Both the position numbers and the translations under genes were made by a program. 64,000 bases of DNA. Origin: Bacteroides cellulosilyticus (lineage in GTDB: Bacteria; Bacteroidota; Bacteroidia; Bacteroidales; Bacteroidaceae). Position 1 is the first letter of the stretch. Every line of letters starts with the position of its first letter. Location of the stretch: positions 2,728,501-2,792,500 of the forward strand of contig NZ_CP081903.1 in the NCBI RefSeq assembly GCF_020091405.1. The letters run 5' to 3'. The notes under the pieces were generated by a model. The model saw only the letters and a program-made list of their open reading frames with translations, had not been told where the DNA came from and ran no database searches. Shown piece after piece: positions 9,485-19,391 of this stretch.

Positions 9485-10882
9485 ATGAAACGATCCTGCT
9501 TTATAATAGTCCTGTTTGTATCTTTCTTGCTTTGGGCGGGCGGGGTACAGGCACGAATAACATTACCGTCCTTTTTCTCGGATGGGATGGTATTACAGCA
9601 ACAAAGTTCAGTTGCCATTTGGGGAAACAGTGACAGGGAACAGCAAAAGGTTACTGTAAAGACTTCGTGGAATAACAAAAAATATACAGTAACGACTAAT
9701 GAATCGGGTAGCTGGAAAGTAAAAGTGGAAACACCGGTATATGGTGGTCCCTACCATATTGAGGTGAGTGACGGCGAGACGGTACGAATTAATGATGTAT
9801 TGATTGGTGAGGTCTGGCTCTGTTCCGGTCAGTCTAATATGGATATGCGTGTAGGCGGTCGTTATAGCGATCCGGTGATGGGTTCGTTGGATGCGATTGT
9901 GACTTCAGGAAATTCCGGAATACGTATGTTTACAGTAGGAAGCAAAATGACCTCCGAACCGTTGACTGATTGTAAAGGTGAGTGGCAGGAAGCCTCATCG
10001 GAGACAGTTCCCGAGTTTTCGGCTGCGGGATACTTTTTTGCACGTAAACTAAATCAGGTATTGGGTATTCCCGTGGGCATTATCCATGCCAGTTATGGAG
10101 GTTCACGGGTGGAAGCCTGGATGAGTAAAGAAGGTGTAGCGCCTTACAAAGACTTGTCGGATGTGCATAATGCTTCTATTCTCTATAATGGGATGTTGAG
10201 TCCTGTGGTTGGATATGGCATTCGGGGATGTTTATGGTATCAGGGGGAAGCAAATGTGGATGCACCTGATTTATATACGCAGTTGTTTCCCTCATTGGTG
10301 AGCGACTGGCGCAAACAATGGGGAATAGGGGAATTCCCCTTCTACTATGCCCAGATTGCTCCGTTCAATTATAATAAAGGAGAGGGGAAAGGCAAGAATT
10401 CGGCTTACCTGCGTGAAGCGCAAGTGAAATGCCTTCATCTTATTCCTTCTTCGGGTATGATTGTGCTGACGGATGTTGGCGATGACCGCACTATACACCC
10501 TATGGAGAAAGAAACGGTGGGCAATCGGTTTGCTTATCTGGCCCTGGGGCGTACTTATGGTAAGAAGGGCTTTCCGGTAACGGGGCCGTTGTATAAATCT
10601 ATGCAGACGGAGGGCAACAAGATTATCTTGTCGTTTGATGAAATGGGTAAAGGATTGACTACTTATCGGCAACCCTTGAATGGCTTTGAAGTAGCCGGTG
10701 AGGATAGAGTATTTCATCCGGCCCATGCACGTTTTGGTAAAGATGCGCAAACGGTTATTGTCTCAAGCCCGGAAGTGGAACATCCTGTCGCGGTGCGCTA
10801 TGCCTTTAAGGATTATGTAAAGGGTTGCCTTTATAATATGTCTGGTCTTCCGGCATCTTCATTCAGAACAGATAACTGGTAA
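9485..10882 (+). CDS. Sialate O-acetylesterase-like (SASA family) esterase
   Basis: 465 residues with a signal peptide (about 1-24, ending VQA), then the typical start RITLPSFFSDGMVLQQ. The SGNH-type block I motif CSGQSNMDM places the nucleophile at Ser117, and YQGEANV plus the late HP dipeptide (IHPMEK) fit the remaining blocks. Family members remove O-acetyl groups from sialic acid or from acetylated plant glycans. Here it probably de-acetylates the target so that the glycosidases can act. It starts 3 bases after the GH71/99-like gene and ends 12 bases before the heparinase-like gene, so the three are one transcription unit. Confidence 0.85.
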   Translation: MKRSCFIIVLFVSFLLWAGGVQARITLPSFFSDGMVLQQQSSVAIWGNSDREQQKVTVKTSWNNKKYTVTTNESGSWKVKVETPVYGGPYHIEVSDGETVRINDVLIGEVWLCSGQSNMDMRVGGRYSDPVMGSLDAIVTSGNSGIRMFTVGSKMTSEPLTDCKGEWQEASSETVPEFSAAGYFFARKLNQVLGIPVGIIHASYGGSRVEAWMSKEGVAPYKDLSDVHNASILYNGMLSPVVGYGIRGCLWYQGEANVDAPDLYTQLFPSLVSDWRKQWGIGEFPFYYAQIAPFNYNKGEGKGKNSAYLREAQVKCLHLIPSSGMIVLTDVGDDRTIHPMEKETVGNRFAYLALGRTYGKKGFPVTGPLYKSMQTEGNKIILSFDEMGKGLTTYRQPLNGFEVAGEDRVFHPAHARFGKDAQTVIVSSPEVEHPVAVRYAFKDYVKGCLYNMSGLPASSFRTDNW

Positions 10883-10894
10883 TAAGGAAATATC

Positions 10895-13800
10895 ATGAAA
10901 AACAAAAACGATTTATTTAAAATAGCTTGTGCCGTTCTGTTACTTTGGGTAGGAGTAGCCGGGAAAAGCTGGGCACAAGAGACAAAGAAGAGTTATTGGA
11001 ATCTGCGTACCCAACTGATGCCTTTACGCTTGCCGCCTCCGCCACCCGGCTATAAACCGGAGTATCTGGACCTGAATGGAGACGGGAAACCGGATGCTAT
11101 TAAGTCTGTCACCCACAACGATATACCCATCTTGTGGCTGGATGATGACGGCAATATGAAAGAAGGGGACCTGGAAGGTGATATGGTGAATGATTGCCTG
11201 TTGATTGACCGCAACAAGGATGGCATTTATGGAGGTCAGGGCGACTTGATTATCGACTGGGTGGATACGGATGGAGACGGGAAAGCGGATATGCAGATTG
11301 TTGTAGAGTATCCGAAAGAACGTACGGGAGAGGTATGGCCCAACGGGCATTATATGATTATGCTCGATCTGGATCATGACAATGTCTTCAATTATATCAA
11401 CTGGAATAATTTTACCCTTCAGTGCTGGGATCGCAGTGGTTTGTCCGATTTCTATGAGGATTACAGTGGCCGGACAGCTTTTATGAAGATACACAATTCC
11501 ACCTATGACATAAAGGACTTACGCCTGAATTGGGAGAATCCTTTCCTATTCTACGATCCGGATGGAGATGGCAGGACGGAAATGGCTATTCGTATGTTGG
11601 ACTCTCCTAAAATCCACGATCCGAAAGCCCCTTCCAATAGCTACGTAAACCGCCAGGTAGAGGGTAGAGTTGACTGGGTTTCATTGGCAGTCGATCTGGA
11701 TAATGATAACACTACCGGAAATGAATTCGACTTTGATTTCACGATTGGTTTCCAGGGAGAAGGATTCGATTATATGGATCAGGTTCACTCCATTAAAAAC
11801 CTGCGTGGAATGCCGGAGGCTGATAAGTTCTTTATGGACCCCCGCTATCGCCAGTTGACGGAACTGATTTATCCCGACCATGACAGTGCGCAGGAACTTA
11901 TCTTCCAGCGTGGCAAATGGAACCGTATAAACTTTGTATATGATGAAGATGACGATTGTAGCCGTTGGGAACGTGTAGAGTTCTATGATCCTAAGGATCC
12001 GTTTAAAGTAGGATGGAATAAAGGTGGCATCGACAACAACAAACAGAGTGATGCTGCCGGTGACCGTGGTGAGTGGGATATGGATAATTCGGGTAATGCT
12101 CAACTCTATATCAGTCGTTTTGACGGTCGCCTGCACTTGTATGGGGCGGAAACTGGAGTTTGGCGTATCGACCAGAATGCCGAATATTTTCAGGGATGGG
12201 ATCGTATGTGGATGGACTTCCGCGACCCGAAGCGCTTTGCTACTGTACTTTATAGTGACCGTGACAACAATGGTTTCTTCGATCATATTGAATATGACCT
12301 CGATGGTGATACAAAGATGGAGACCGTGATTGACTTTAAAGAACTGGGTATTGATGACACCTGTGAGGTGATTGATATTTCAAAATTTACCTATAATGAT
12401 TATGTAGCGTTAGGTAAACGGATGTCTGAAGGAATCTGGAAGAATGCCGGACAAGCCATTCAGGTGGCACGCCAATATGGAGTAGAGCCTCTTTGGTATG
12501 CCAAATGGATGCAAGCCTCCACTACTCGCGAGAAATATAACCGTGGTTACTGGTTGCAATTCTATTTATATAAGGATTTGGAAAATCTGTTTGTCCGGCA
12601 GGGAGATGCGGTGAAACTTCGTTTGTTGAATCAGGCTTATTATTCCGGTGATTGGTCAATTATAGCCAAGAAAGGCAACGAAGGTTTTTATTTCTTCTCT
12701 GATGAAGACGTTGCCGCTATTCGTTCATCGGCAAAAACACAGTGGGGAAAGAAAATCATAGCCGATTTGGAACAGAAGGTGAAAGAAAGACGTAAGCATC
12801 CGTTGGAAGTACCTAAAGAAGAAGGCGGACATTTTCATGATTACTTCTGTCCGGTACATAATCTGCAATTTACTTTCCGTTGGGATAAGCCTTTGGCACA
12901 ATATTGCTCGGCTTGCGATAAAGAGTGGATTGGAAACAATCGTTATGACTGGGCGTGGATTTATGAAGTACACATGCTGAACAGGGATTATATGTATCAG
13001 TGTATGTACCTTTATCTGGCCACCGGAAAACGACAATATGCAGATTATATCCGTACCATGTTATTGGATTATGCAGGTGAGTATGCCGGTTGGTTCGAGC
13101 ATAACTCCGGCAGGAAAGCTACGGATCAACATAGTGGAAAAGCATTTGCTCAGAGTCTGGATGAAGCCAACTGGGCTACTAAAGTGGCAATGGCCTATAT
13201 GACTATTAAACCTGTTTTGTCGAAAGAGGAGGTCAAAGCGATAGAAGAAGGATATCTGCAACCTGCAGCTACTTTATTGTTGCATCGTCCGGCCGGAGCT
13301 AACTGGCAGATGTGGCATAATAGTGGATTGGCTGCCTTGGGCATTGCTTTGGAAAATGACTCTATTGTCGATGTAGCAATCAATAAGGATAAGTATGGCT
13401 ACCATTATCTGATTGGAAAACATAAAAATAGTGATGGCTGGATAAATGAGGGGTCTCCCCATTATCATTATTATCCGTTGGAAGCCTTGCTATTCACGGC
13501 TAATGCAGTAAAATGCCGGGGGATAAAACTGTTTGATAAGGACTTGCACGACATGTTTGTGGAACCGGTGAAGGGCACTTATCCCGATTTGTCTTTTCCG
13601 GCACATAGCGACGGATGGTATGGAGCTAATCTGCTTTCTCAGTCGGCATTGTACGAGATTGCTGACGCCTGTTATAATGACCCACTGCTGAAACGGGTGT
13701 TGGAACTGACCTATGCACAGAAGAAGCGCCTTGATCCGGAGGCTCTGTTGAACAATCAGACTATAAATGCATCAGATGAAAAAATGATTCAGCAAAGTTA

Positions 13801-14551
13801 CTCATTTGACGCATCAGGATTCTGCCTGTTGCGCAGTGATGCACGCACAGTGGTTCTGAAATTCGGTGGCGAGGGCATCGGGCATGGACATCCTGACAAA
13901 CTTTCCATCACAATTCATGATGGCAAGAATGAACTGGTTTCCGACTTTGGAACTTCCGGTTATGGAGTTCCTGATTATCTGAAATGGTATAAACGCAGTC
14001 TGTCGCATAATACGGTGACGGTGGATGCAAAAGATCAGAAGAGAAGTGTGGGCAAGCTGTTGAAATTCACACCCCGTCCTGACGGCGGATATGCCGAAGC
14101 TGAAACGGTTACTGCTTATCCGGGAGTTGATATGAAGCGTAGCCTGGATTTGAAAGGAACTCAGTTGCAAGATGTATATACTTGTACTTCCGATTCTTCT
14201 CATCTGTATGAGTATGTGATTCTTTTCAATGAAAAACCTGTTTTAGAGGGTCAGCCGGTGGCAACAACACTCACGGGCAGTGAAGTGCATGAACGGATTC
14301 ATAATACTTATTCTTATCCTTATCAACCGGGATTCGTTTGTCGGACTCCGTCGGCTACTGTCCGCCTGAATGTATCTGAGGGAGAAGTAATGGAAGTGGT
14401 GCTGGGGGAAGCCTCGGGAATACCCGCAAACCCGACCGTAAAAGACGGACCGGGAGCGGGAGATGTAGCGGTAAAGCCTTGCTATCCGTTGATTATCCGT
14501 ACAAAAGGTAAGACGATGAAGGTAGAGGGTGACTGGAATCTTATACACTAA
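10895..14551 (+). CDS. Heparinase II/III-like protein with N-terminal Ca-binding repeats
   Basis: 1218 residues with a signal peptide (1-28, ending SWAQ). Residues ~59-440 carry at least six Asp-rich EF-hand/dockerin-like calcium loops (DLNGDGKPD, DRNKDGIYG, DTDGDGKAD, DPDGDGRTE, DLDNDNTTG). A middle region (~640-940) looks like the alpha/alpha toroid of alginate/chondroitin lyases. The C-terminal heparinase II/III beta domain starts near residue 985 with GHGHPDKLS (His997, His999). Families with this fold (PL12, PL15, PL17, PL21) eliminate at uronic acids, and some members are hydrolases. It is much longer than a usual heparinase II/III protein (600-700 residues) because of the Ca-repeat half. 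Substrate unknown. Confidence 0.78.
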   Translation: MKNKNDLFKIACAVLLLWVGVAGKSWAQETKKSYWNLRTQLMPLRLPPPPPGYKPEYLDLNGDGKPDAIKSVTHNDIPILWLDDDGNMKEGDLEGDMVNDCLLIDRNKDGIYGGQGDLIIDWVDTDGDGKADMQIVVEYPKERTGEVWPNGHYMIMLDLDHDNVFNYINWNNFTLQCWDRSGLSDFYEDYSGRTAFMKIHNSTYDIKDLRLNWENPFLFYDPDGDGRTEMAIRMLDSPKIHDPKAPSNSYVNRQVEGRVDWVSLAVDLDNDNTTGNEFDFDFTIGFQGEGFDYMDQVHSIKNLRGMPEADKFFMDPRYRQLTELIYPDHDSAQELIFQRGKWNRINFVYDEDDDCSRWERVEFYDPKDPFKVGWNKGGIDNNKQSDAAGDRGEWDMDNSGNAQLYISRFDGRLHLYGAETGVWRIDQNAEYFQGWDRMWMDFRDPKRFATVLYSDRDNNGFFDHIEYDLDGDTKMETVIDFKELGIDDTCEVIDISKFTYNDYVALGKRMSEGIWKNAGQAIQVARQYGVEPLWYAKWMQASTTREKYNRGYWLQFYLYKDLENLFVRQGDAVKLRLLNQAYYSGDWSIIAKKGNEGFYFFSDEDVAAIRSSAKTQWGKKIIADLEQKVKERRKHPLEVPKEEGGHFHDYFCPVHNLQFTFRWDKPLAQYCSACDKEWIGNNRYDWAWIYEVHMLNRDYMYQCMYLYLATGKRQYADYIRTMLLDYAGEYAGWFEHNSGRKATDQHSGKAFAQSLDEANWATKVAMAYMTIKPVLSKEEVKAIEEGYLQPAATLLLHRPAGANWQMWHNSGLAALGIALENDSIVDVAINKDKYGYHYLIGKHKNSDGWINEGSPHYHYYPLEALLFTANAVKCRGIKLFDKDLHDMFVEPVKGTYPDLSFPAHSDGWYGANLLSQSALYEIADACYNDPLLKRVLELTYAQKKRLDPEALLNNQTINASDEKMIQQSYSFDASGFCLLRSDARTVVLKFGGEGIGHGHPDKLSITIHDGKNELVSDFGTSGYGVPDYLKWYKRSLSHNTVTVDAKDQKRSVGKLLKFTPRPDGGYAEAETVTAYPGVDMKRSLDLKGTQLQDVYTCTSDSSHLYEYVILFNEKPVLEGQPVATTLTGSEVHERIHNTYSYPYQPGFVCRTPSATVRLNVSEGEVMEVVLGEASGIPANPTVKDGPGAGDVAVKPCYPLIIRTKGKTMKVEGDWNLIH

Positions 14552-14583
14552 TAGAATCGTATAAAATATAAACTTATAATTTT

Positions 14584-16845
14584 ATGAAGAACAAACTCTG
14601 CATGCTGTTACTGGCTACGGGGATCGGATTGTTTTCTTGTGCAGAAAAGGAACTTCCGGAAGAATATACCGATAGCGTAAATGTATTTATAGGAACAGGA
14701 GGACATGGACATACTTTTCCCGGTGCTACTTTACCTCATGGAATGGTACAGTTAAGTCCGGATACCCGTCTCTTTGGCTGGGATGCCTGTTCGGGCTATT
14801 ATTATGACGACACTTCTATCATGGGGTTCAGTCATACCCACCTTAGCGGAACCGGTATCGGCGATTATGGCGATATACTTTTTATGCCGGTAGTAGGAGA
14901 GAAACCATTGATTGCCGGAACAGCGGAAAATCCGGACGAAGGTTATCGTTCCCGTTTCTCGCATGAACAAGAGAGTGCCCGTCCGGGATATTATCAGGTT
15001 TTGTTGCAGGATGATTCCATCAATGTGGAACTAACGGCTACTTTGCGTGCCGGATTGCATCGGTATACTTATCCCAAGGCAAGTGATGCCCGCCTGATTG
15101 TGGATATGGAACCTACCATTCATGGTCATCAGCACCCTGTTACTCAAATTCGTGTGGTGAACGACTCTACTATAGCCGGAATGAAATATACGAAAGGCTG
15201 GGCTAAACACCATTATGTGTATTTCTATGCTGTATTTTCAAAGCCCTTTGACTATAAGTTGTATTCAGGAACCGAATACCAGCCGGATAGTACCTCTGTC
15301 ACCGTCAATACAGCAAAAGCTGTGATGACTTTCAGGAATCTTGCTGCGGATGGACGTGTGTTGGCTAAAGTCGGCATTTCGAGTGTGGATGAAGAAGGTG
15401 CGAAGCGGAATATGGAAGCGGAAGTTCCGGATTGGAATTTTGAAAGAATAGCGCATCAGGCGAATACTGCCTGGAATGAAGCCTTAGGCAAGATTGATAT
15501 TGAAACTTCGGACAATGACAATCGTACTGTTTTCTATACTTCTTTGTATCATGCATTCATACAGCCGAGTCTGGCATCGGATGTAGACGGTCGTTATCGT
15601 ACCATGGGGCATGAGATAAAGCAAGATACTTCTTATACCAATTATACGGTGTTCTCACTATGGGATACTTTCCGTGCGGCTCATCCGCTTTACACCATTG
15701 TAACGCCGGAACAGAATCAGGCATTTATCCGTTCGTTGCTTCGCAAATATGATGAGTCAGGTATTCTGCCTAAGTGGGAATTGGCTTCCAATGAGACCGG
15801 AACGATGATTGGTTATCATGCTGTTTCTGTTATTGCAGACGCCATGATGAAGAAGCAATGCGATTTTGATGTGAAGAAAGCATTGGAAGCCTGTATACGG
15901 TCTTCGGTATATGACACTACCGGCATTACGCCTATGATGGATCGTCAGATACTGAACGGAAAGGTTATGCCGATTTCAATTAAGTATAAAAACGAATTGG
16001 GATATATTCCTTGTGATAAAGTGGGCGGTTCCGTTTCACAAGGTCTGGAGTTTGCCTATAATGACTGGCTGATTGCACAAATGATGAAGGAATATAACCG
16101 TAAAGACATGTATGATAAATACATGAATTTATCTAAAGCCTACCGTGCTTATTTTGATCCGGAAACGAAGCTGATGCGTGGCAAGTTGAGTGATGGGAGC
16201 TGGATTACTCCTTTTGATCCTTCTTCTGTGCAACGTCCCAGTAATTATGTAGAGGGAAATGCCTGGCAATGGGCATGGTTTGTACCACAGGACGTAGATG
16301 GATTAATGGAGTTGGTGGGCGGCAAAGAGGCATTTGAAGCACATCTGGATACGCTGTTTACCACAAGTTCCGAACTGACCGGTGATCCGAATGCGGCTGC
16401 CGATGTGACCGGGATGATCGGGCAATATGCACATGGCAACGAACCGAGCCATCATATACCTTATCTTTATAATTATGCCGGTGCACCCCGCAAGACGCAA
16501 GCTTTGGTAGATCATATTCTTCGTACACTGTATCACAATGATCCTAACGGACTTTCGGGTAATGAAGATGTGGGTCAGATGTCTGCCTGGTATGCGCTGA
16601 GTGCTATGGGATTCTATTCGTTCTGTCCGGGCCGTCCGGTTTATGAAATTGGCCGTCCGATGTTCGATAAGGTAACCATTCATCTGGAGGGTGGAAAAGA
16701 TTTTGTGATTCGAACTAAGAATAATAGCGTAGAAAATAAGTATATTCGCTCCATGAAATTGAATGGCGAAGAATTGACTGAGCCAAGGTTCTCTCACTTT
16801 GATCTGATGCGGGGTGGTGAGCTTGTTTTTGAAATGGAAAAATAA
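14584..16845 (+). CDS. GH92 alpha-mannosidase, lipoprotein
   Basis: 753 residues. A lipobox LFSC places the acylated Cys at 19, so surface or periplasmic membrane anchoring is expected. The N-terminal beta-sandwich begins with VNVFIGTGGHGHTFPGAT and LPHGMVQLSPD, a GH92 hallmark. The catalytic domain has GNEPSHHIPYLYNY (Glu620) and GNEDVGQMSAWY (Asp662 nearby), matching the Ca-dependent inverting exo-alpha-mannosidase family. It probably trims terminal alpha-mannose from N-glycan-like or mannan oligosaccharides. It lies 32 bases after the heparinase-like gene and 9 before the GH3 gene. Confidence 0.93.
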   Translation: MKNKLCMLLLATGIGLFSCAEKELPEEYTDSVNVFIGTGGHGHTFPGATLPHGMVQLSPDTRLFGWDACSGYYYDDTSIMGFSHTHLSGTGIGDYGDILFMPVVGEKPLIAGTAENPDEGYRSRFSHEQESARPGYYQVLLQDDSINVELTATLRAGLHRYTYPKASDARLIVDMEPTIHGHQHPVTQIRVVNDSTIAGMKYTKGWAKHHYVYFYAVFSKPFDYKLYSGTEYQPDSTSVTVNTAKAVMTFRNLAADGRVLAKVGISSVDEEGAKRNMEAEVPDWNFERIAHQANTAWNEALGKIDIETSDNDNRTVFYTSLYHAFIQPSLASDVDGRYRTMGHEIKQDTSYTNYTVFSLWDTFRAAHPLYTIVTPEQNQAFIRSLLRKYDESGILPKWELASNETGTMIGYHAVSVIADAMMKKQCDFDVKKALEACIRSSVYDTTGITPMMDRQILNGKVMPISIKYKNELGYIPCDKVGGSVSQGLEFAYNDWLIAQMMKEYNRKDMYDKYMNLSKAYRAYFDPETKLMRGKLSDGSWITPFDPSSVQRPSNYVEGNAWQWAWFVPQDVDGLMELVGGKEAFEAHLDTLFTTSSELTGDPNAAADVTGMIGQYAHGNEPSHHIPYLYNYAGAPRKTQALVDHILRTLYHNDPNGLSGNEDVGQMSAWYALSAMGFYSFCPGRPVYEIGRPMFDKVTIHLEGGKDFVIRTKNNSVENKYIRSMKLNGEELTEPRFSHFDLMRGGELVFEMEK

Positions 16846-16854
16846 ATAAGTACT

Positions 16855-19215
16855 ATGAAAAGAGGAATCACTTTATGTATTGCTGTATCGCTTTGTGCGG
16901 GTGTGTATGCGGGTAATAATCCCGATATATATAAGAAAGGCTGGATTGATTTTAACAAGAACGGGGTAAAGGATATCTACGAAGATCCTTCGGCACCGAT
17001 AGAGGCAAGAGTAAAAGACCTGCTGTCGCAGATGACACTGGAAGAGAAAACTTGCCAGATGGCTACCTTGTACGGGGCCGGCCGTGTACTGAAAGATTCT
17101 CTCCCCACTGAGAAGTGGAAAGATGAAATCTGGAAGGACGGTATAGCCAATATAGATGAACAGGCCAATGGCTTGGGACGTTTCGGTTCTTCTTTATCAT
17201 ACCCTTATGTGAATAGTGTAGAAAATCGGCAGACCATTCAGCGATGGTTTGTGGAGCAGACCCGGCTGGGAATACCTGTCGATTTCACCAACGAAGGTAT
17301 TCGCGGACTTTGCCATGACCGGGCCACCATGTTCCCTGCCCAATGCGGACAGGGGGCTACCTGGAATAAGGAACTGATCAGTGAAATAGCTCAGGTCACC
17401 GCTGAAGAAGCAAAAGCATTAGGTTATACTAATATTTATTCTCCTATTCTGGATATTGCACAAGATCCGCGTTGGGGACGTGTAGTAGAATGCTATGGAG
17501 AAGATCCTTTTCTGGTGGGAGAGCTTGGAAAACGGATGATTAAAGGACTTCAGCAAGAAGGACTGGTTGCCACTCCCAAACACTTTGCAGTATATAGTAT
17601 CCCTGTCGGTGGGCGTGATGCCGGTACCCGTACCGATCCACATGTAGCACCGCGCGAGATGCGGACTCTTTATATCGAACCTTTCCGCAAGGCTTTCTGC
17701 GAAGCCGGAGCATTGGGAGTCATGAGTTCGTATAATGACTATGATGGTGAACCGATTACCGGAAGCTATCATTTCCTTACTGAAATACTTCGCCATGAAT
17801 GGGGCTTCAAAGGTTATGTAGTGTCTGATAGTGAAGCGGTGGAGTTTCTCTATTCCAAGCATAACGTAGCTGCCGATGCTGTAGATGGAGCTGCCCAGGT
17901 AGTAAATGCAGGATTGAATGTGCGTACTAATTTTACTCTGCCCGAGAACTTCATTCGTCCGCTTCGGCAGGCTATTAGTGAAGGAAAGGTTTCCATGCAG
18001 ACGATTGATAGCCGTGTAGCTGATGTGTTGCGGGTGAAGTTTGGGATGGGATTGTTTGATAATCCTTATAAAGGAGATGCAAAACATCCTGAAAAGGTGG
18101 TGCATAGCAAGGAACATCAGGCGGTATCCATGAGAGCGGCTTTAGAATCCATCGTTTTATTGAAGAATGAAAATAATATCCTGCCACTCTCCAAAGATTT
18201 GAAGAAAGTAGCAGTGATTGGTCCCAATGCGGATGAAGTGCAAAACCTGATTTGCCGTTATGGTCCGGCTAATGCTCCGATAAAGACGGTATATCAGGGG
18301 ATAAAAGAGTATTTGCCTGATGCAGAGGTGCGTTACGCAAAAGGAACAGATATTATTGATAAATATTTTCCGGAGAGTGAGCTTTACGAAGTGCCATTGG
18401 ATCAGGAGGAACAGGCTATGATGGATGAGGCTGTAGCCTTGGCAAAGGAATCGGACGTAGCTATCATGGTACTGGGAGGAAATGAGAAGACGGTGCGTGA
18501 GGAATATTCCCGTACCAATCTGGATCTGTGCGGACGGCAGGAAAAACTGTTACAAGCTGTATACGCAACGGGCAAACCTGTAATCCTGTTACTGGTAGAC
18601 GGACGTGCCGCCACCATCAATTGGGCTGAACGTTATATTCCGGGTATCGTACATGCCTGGTTCCCGGGAGAATTTATGGGAGATGCCGTGGCACAGGTAC
18701 TTTTCGGTGATTACAATCCGGGTGGTAAACTGGCGGTAACCTTCCCTCGTTCGGTAGGGCAGATACCTTTCGCTTTTCCTTTTAAACCGGGTTCCGATTC
18801 AAAAGGTTTTGTACGTGTTACCGGTACGCTTTATCCTTTCGGATATGGTTTGAGCTATACTACTTTTGCTTATAGTGATTTAAAGATAGAGAATCCGGTC
18901 ATTGGTGTACAAGGTAGTGTGAAGCTGAATTGTAAAGTGAAGAATACAGGAAAAGTTGCGGGAGATGAAGTCGTTCAGCTTTATCTGCATGACGAGATGA
19001 GTTCTGTGACTACATATGTAAAAGTATTGCGTGGCTTCGAACGTATCCATCTGGAACCGGGCGAAGAAAAAGTGATTGATTTCGTACTCACCCCGCAAGA
19101 GATAGGATTATGGAATAAGGATAATCACTTCGTAGTAGAACCGGGTACGTTTGCTGTAATGGTAGGAAGTTCTTCACAAGATATTAGGTTGCAAGGGAAG
19201 TTTGAAGTGAAATAA
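16855..19215 (+). CDS. Secreted GH3 beta-glycosidase
   Basis: 786 residues with a signal peptide (about 1-20, ending VYAG). N-terminal barrel with QMTLEEKTCQM and TPKHFAVYSIPVGGRDAGT; the nucleophile loop YVVSDSEAVEFL places Asp325. The second alpha/beta domain (about 430-640) and a C-terminal fibronectin-III-like domain (about 680-786, GDEVVQLYLHD) complete the usual three-domain GH3 layout. GH3 enzymes release beta-linked glucose, xylose or related residues from non-reducing ends. It is the last gene of the visible locus and is followed by a 176-base gap. Confidence 0.93.
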   Translation: MKRGITLCIAVSLCAGVYAGNNPDIYKKGWIDFNKNGVKDIYEDPSAPIEARVKDLLSQMTLEEKTCQMATLYGAGRVLKDSLPTEKWKDEIWKDGIANIDEQANGLGRFGSSLSYPYVNSVENRQTIQRWFVEQTRLGIPVDFTNEGIRGLCHDRATMFPAQCGQGATWNKELISEIAQVTAEEAKALGYTNIYSPILDIAQDPRWGRVVECYGEDPFLVGELGKRMIKGLQQEGLVATPKHFAVYSIPVGGRDAGTRTDPHVAPREMRTLYIEPFRKAFCEAGALGVMSSYNDYDGEPITGSYHFLTEILRHEWGFKGYVVSDSEAVEFLYSKHNVAADAVDGAAQVVNAGLNVRTNFTLPENFIRPLRQAISEGKVSMQTIDSRVADVLRVKFGMGLFDNPYKGDAKHPEKVVHSKEHQAVSMRAALESIVLLKNENNILPLSKDLKKVAVIGPNADEVQNLICRYGPANAPIKTVYQGIKEYLPDAEVRYAKGTDIIDKYFPESELYEVPLDQEEQAMMDEAVALAKESDVAIMVLGGNEKTVREEYSRTNLDLCGRQEKLLQAVYATGKPVILLLVDGRAATINWAERYIPGIVHAWFPGEFMGDAVAQVLFGDYNPGGKLAVTFPRSVGQIPFAFPFKPGSDSKGFVRVTGTLYPFGYGLSYTTFAYSDLKIENPVIGVQGSVKLNCKVKNTGKVAGDEVVQLYLHDEMSSVTTYVKVLRGFERIHLEPGEEKVIDFVLTPQEIGLWNKDNHFVVEPGTFAVMVGSSSQDIRLQGKFEVK

Positions 19216-19219
19216 TTGC

Positions 19220-19227
19220 TACCTTTG
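19220..19227 (+). promoter_or_regulatory. Candidate -7 promoter element for the acetyltransferase
   Basis: TACCTTTG followed by C matches TAnnTTTG just after the GH3 stop. A TTTG lies 15 bases upstream, closer than the usual 19-20, so the match is partial. It would give a leader of roughly 160 bases before the start at 19392. Confidence 0.35.
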
Positions 19228-19391
19228 CTATGCGATATGAACCATAGTCTTTAATCACAATGAAATGGCAACTCTGTAAATAGCTTCGTTTTGTATGATA
19301 GGGCAATAGCTAAGTCTGTTGCCCAACTTAATCGTGACAGTTTCCGTCATAAGATATTAAAATACTAAACATACAAAAAGAAGTAATTACA

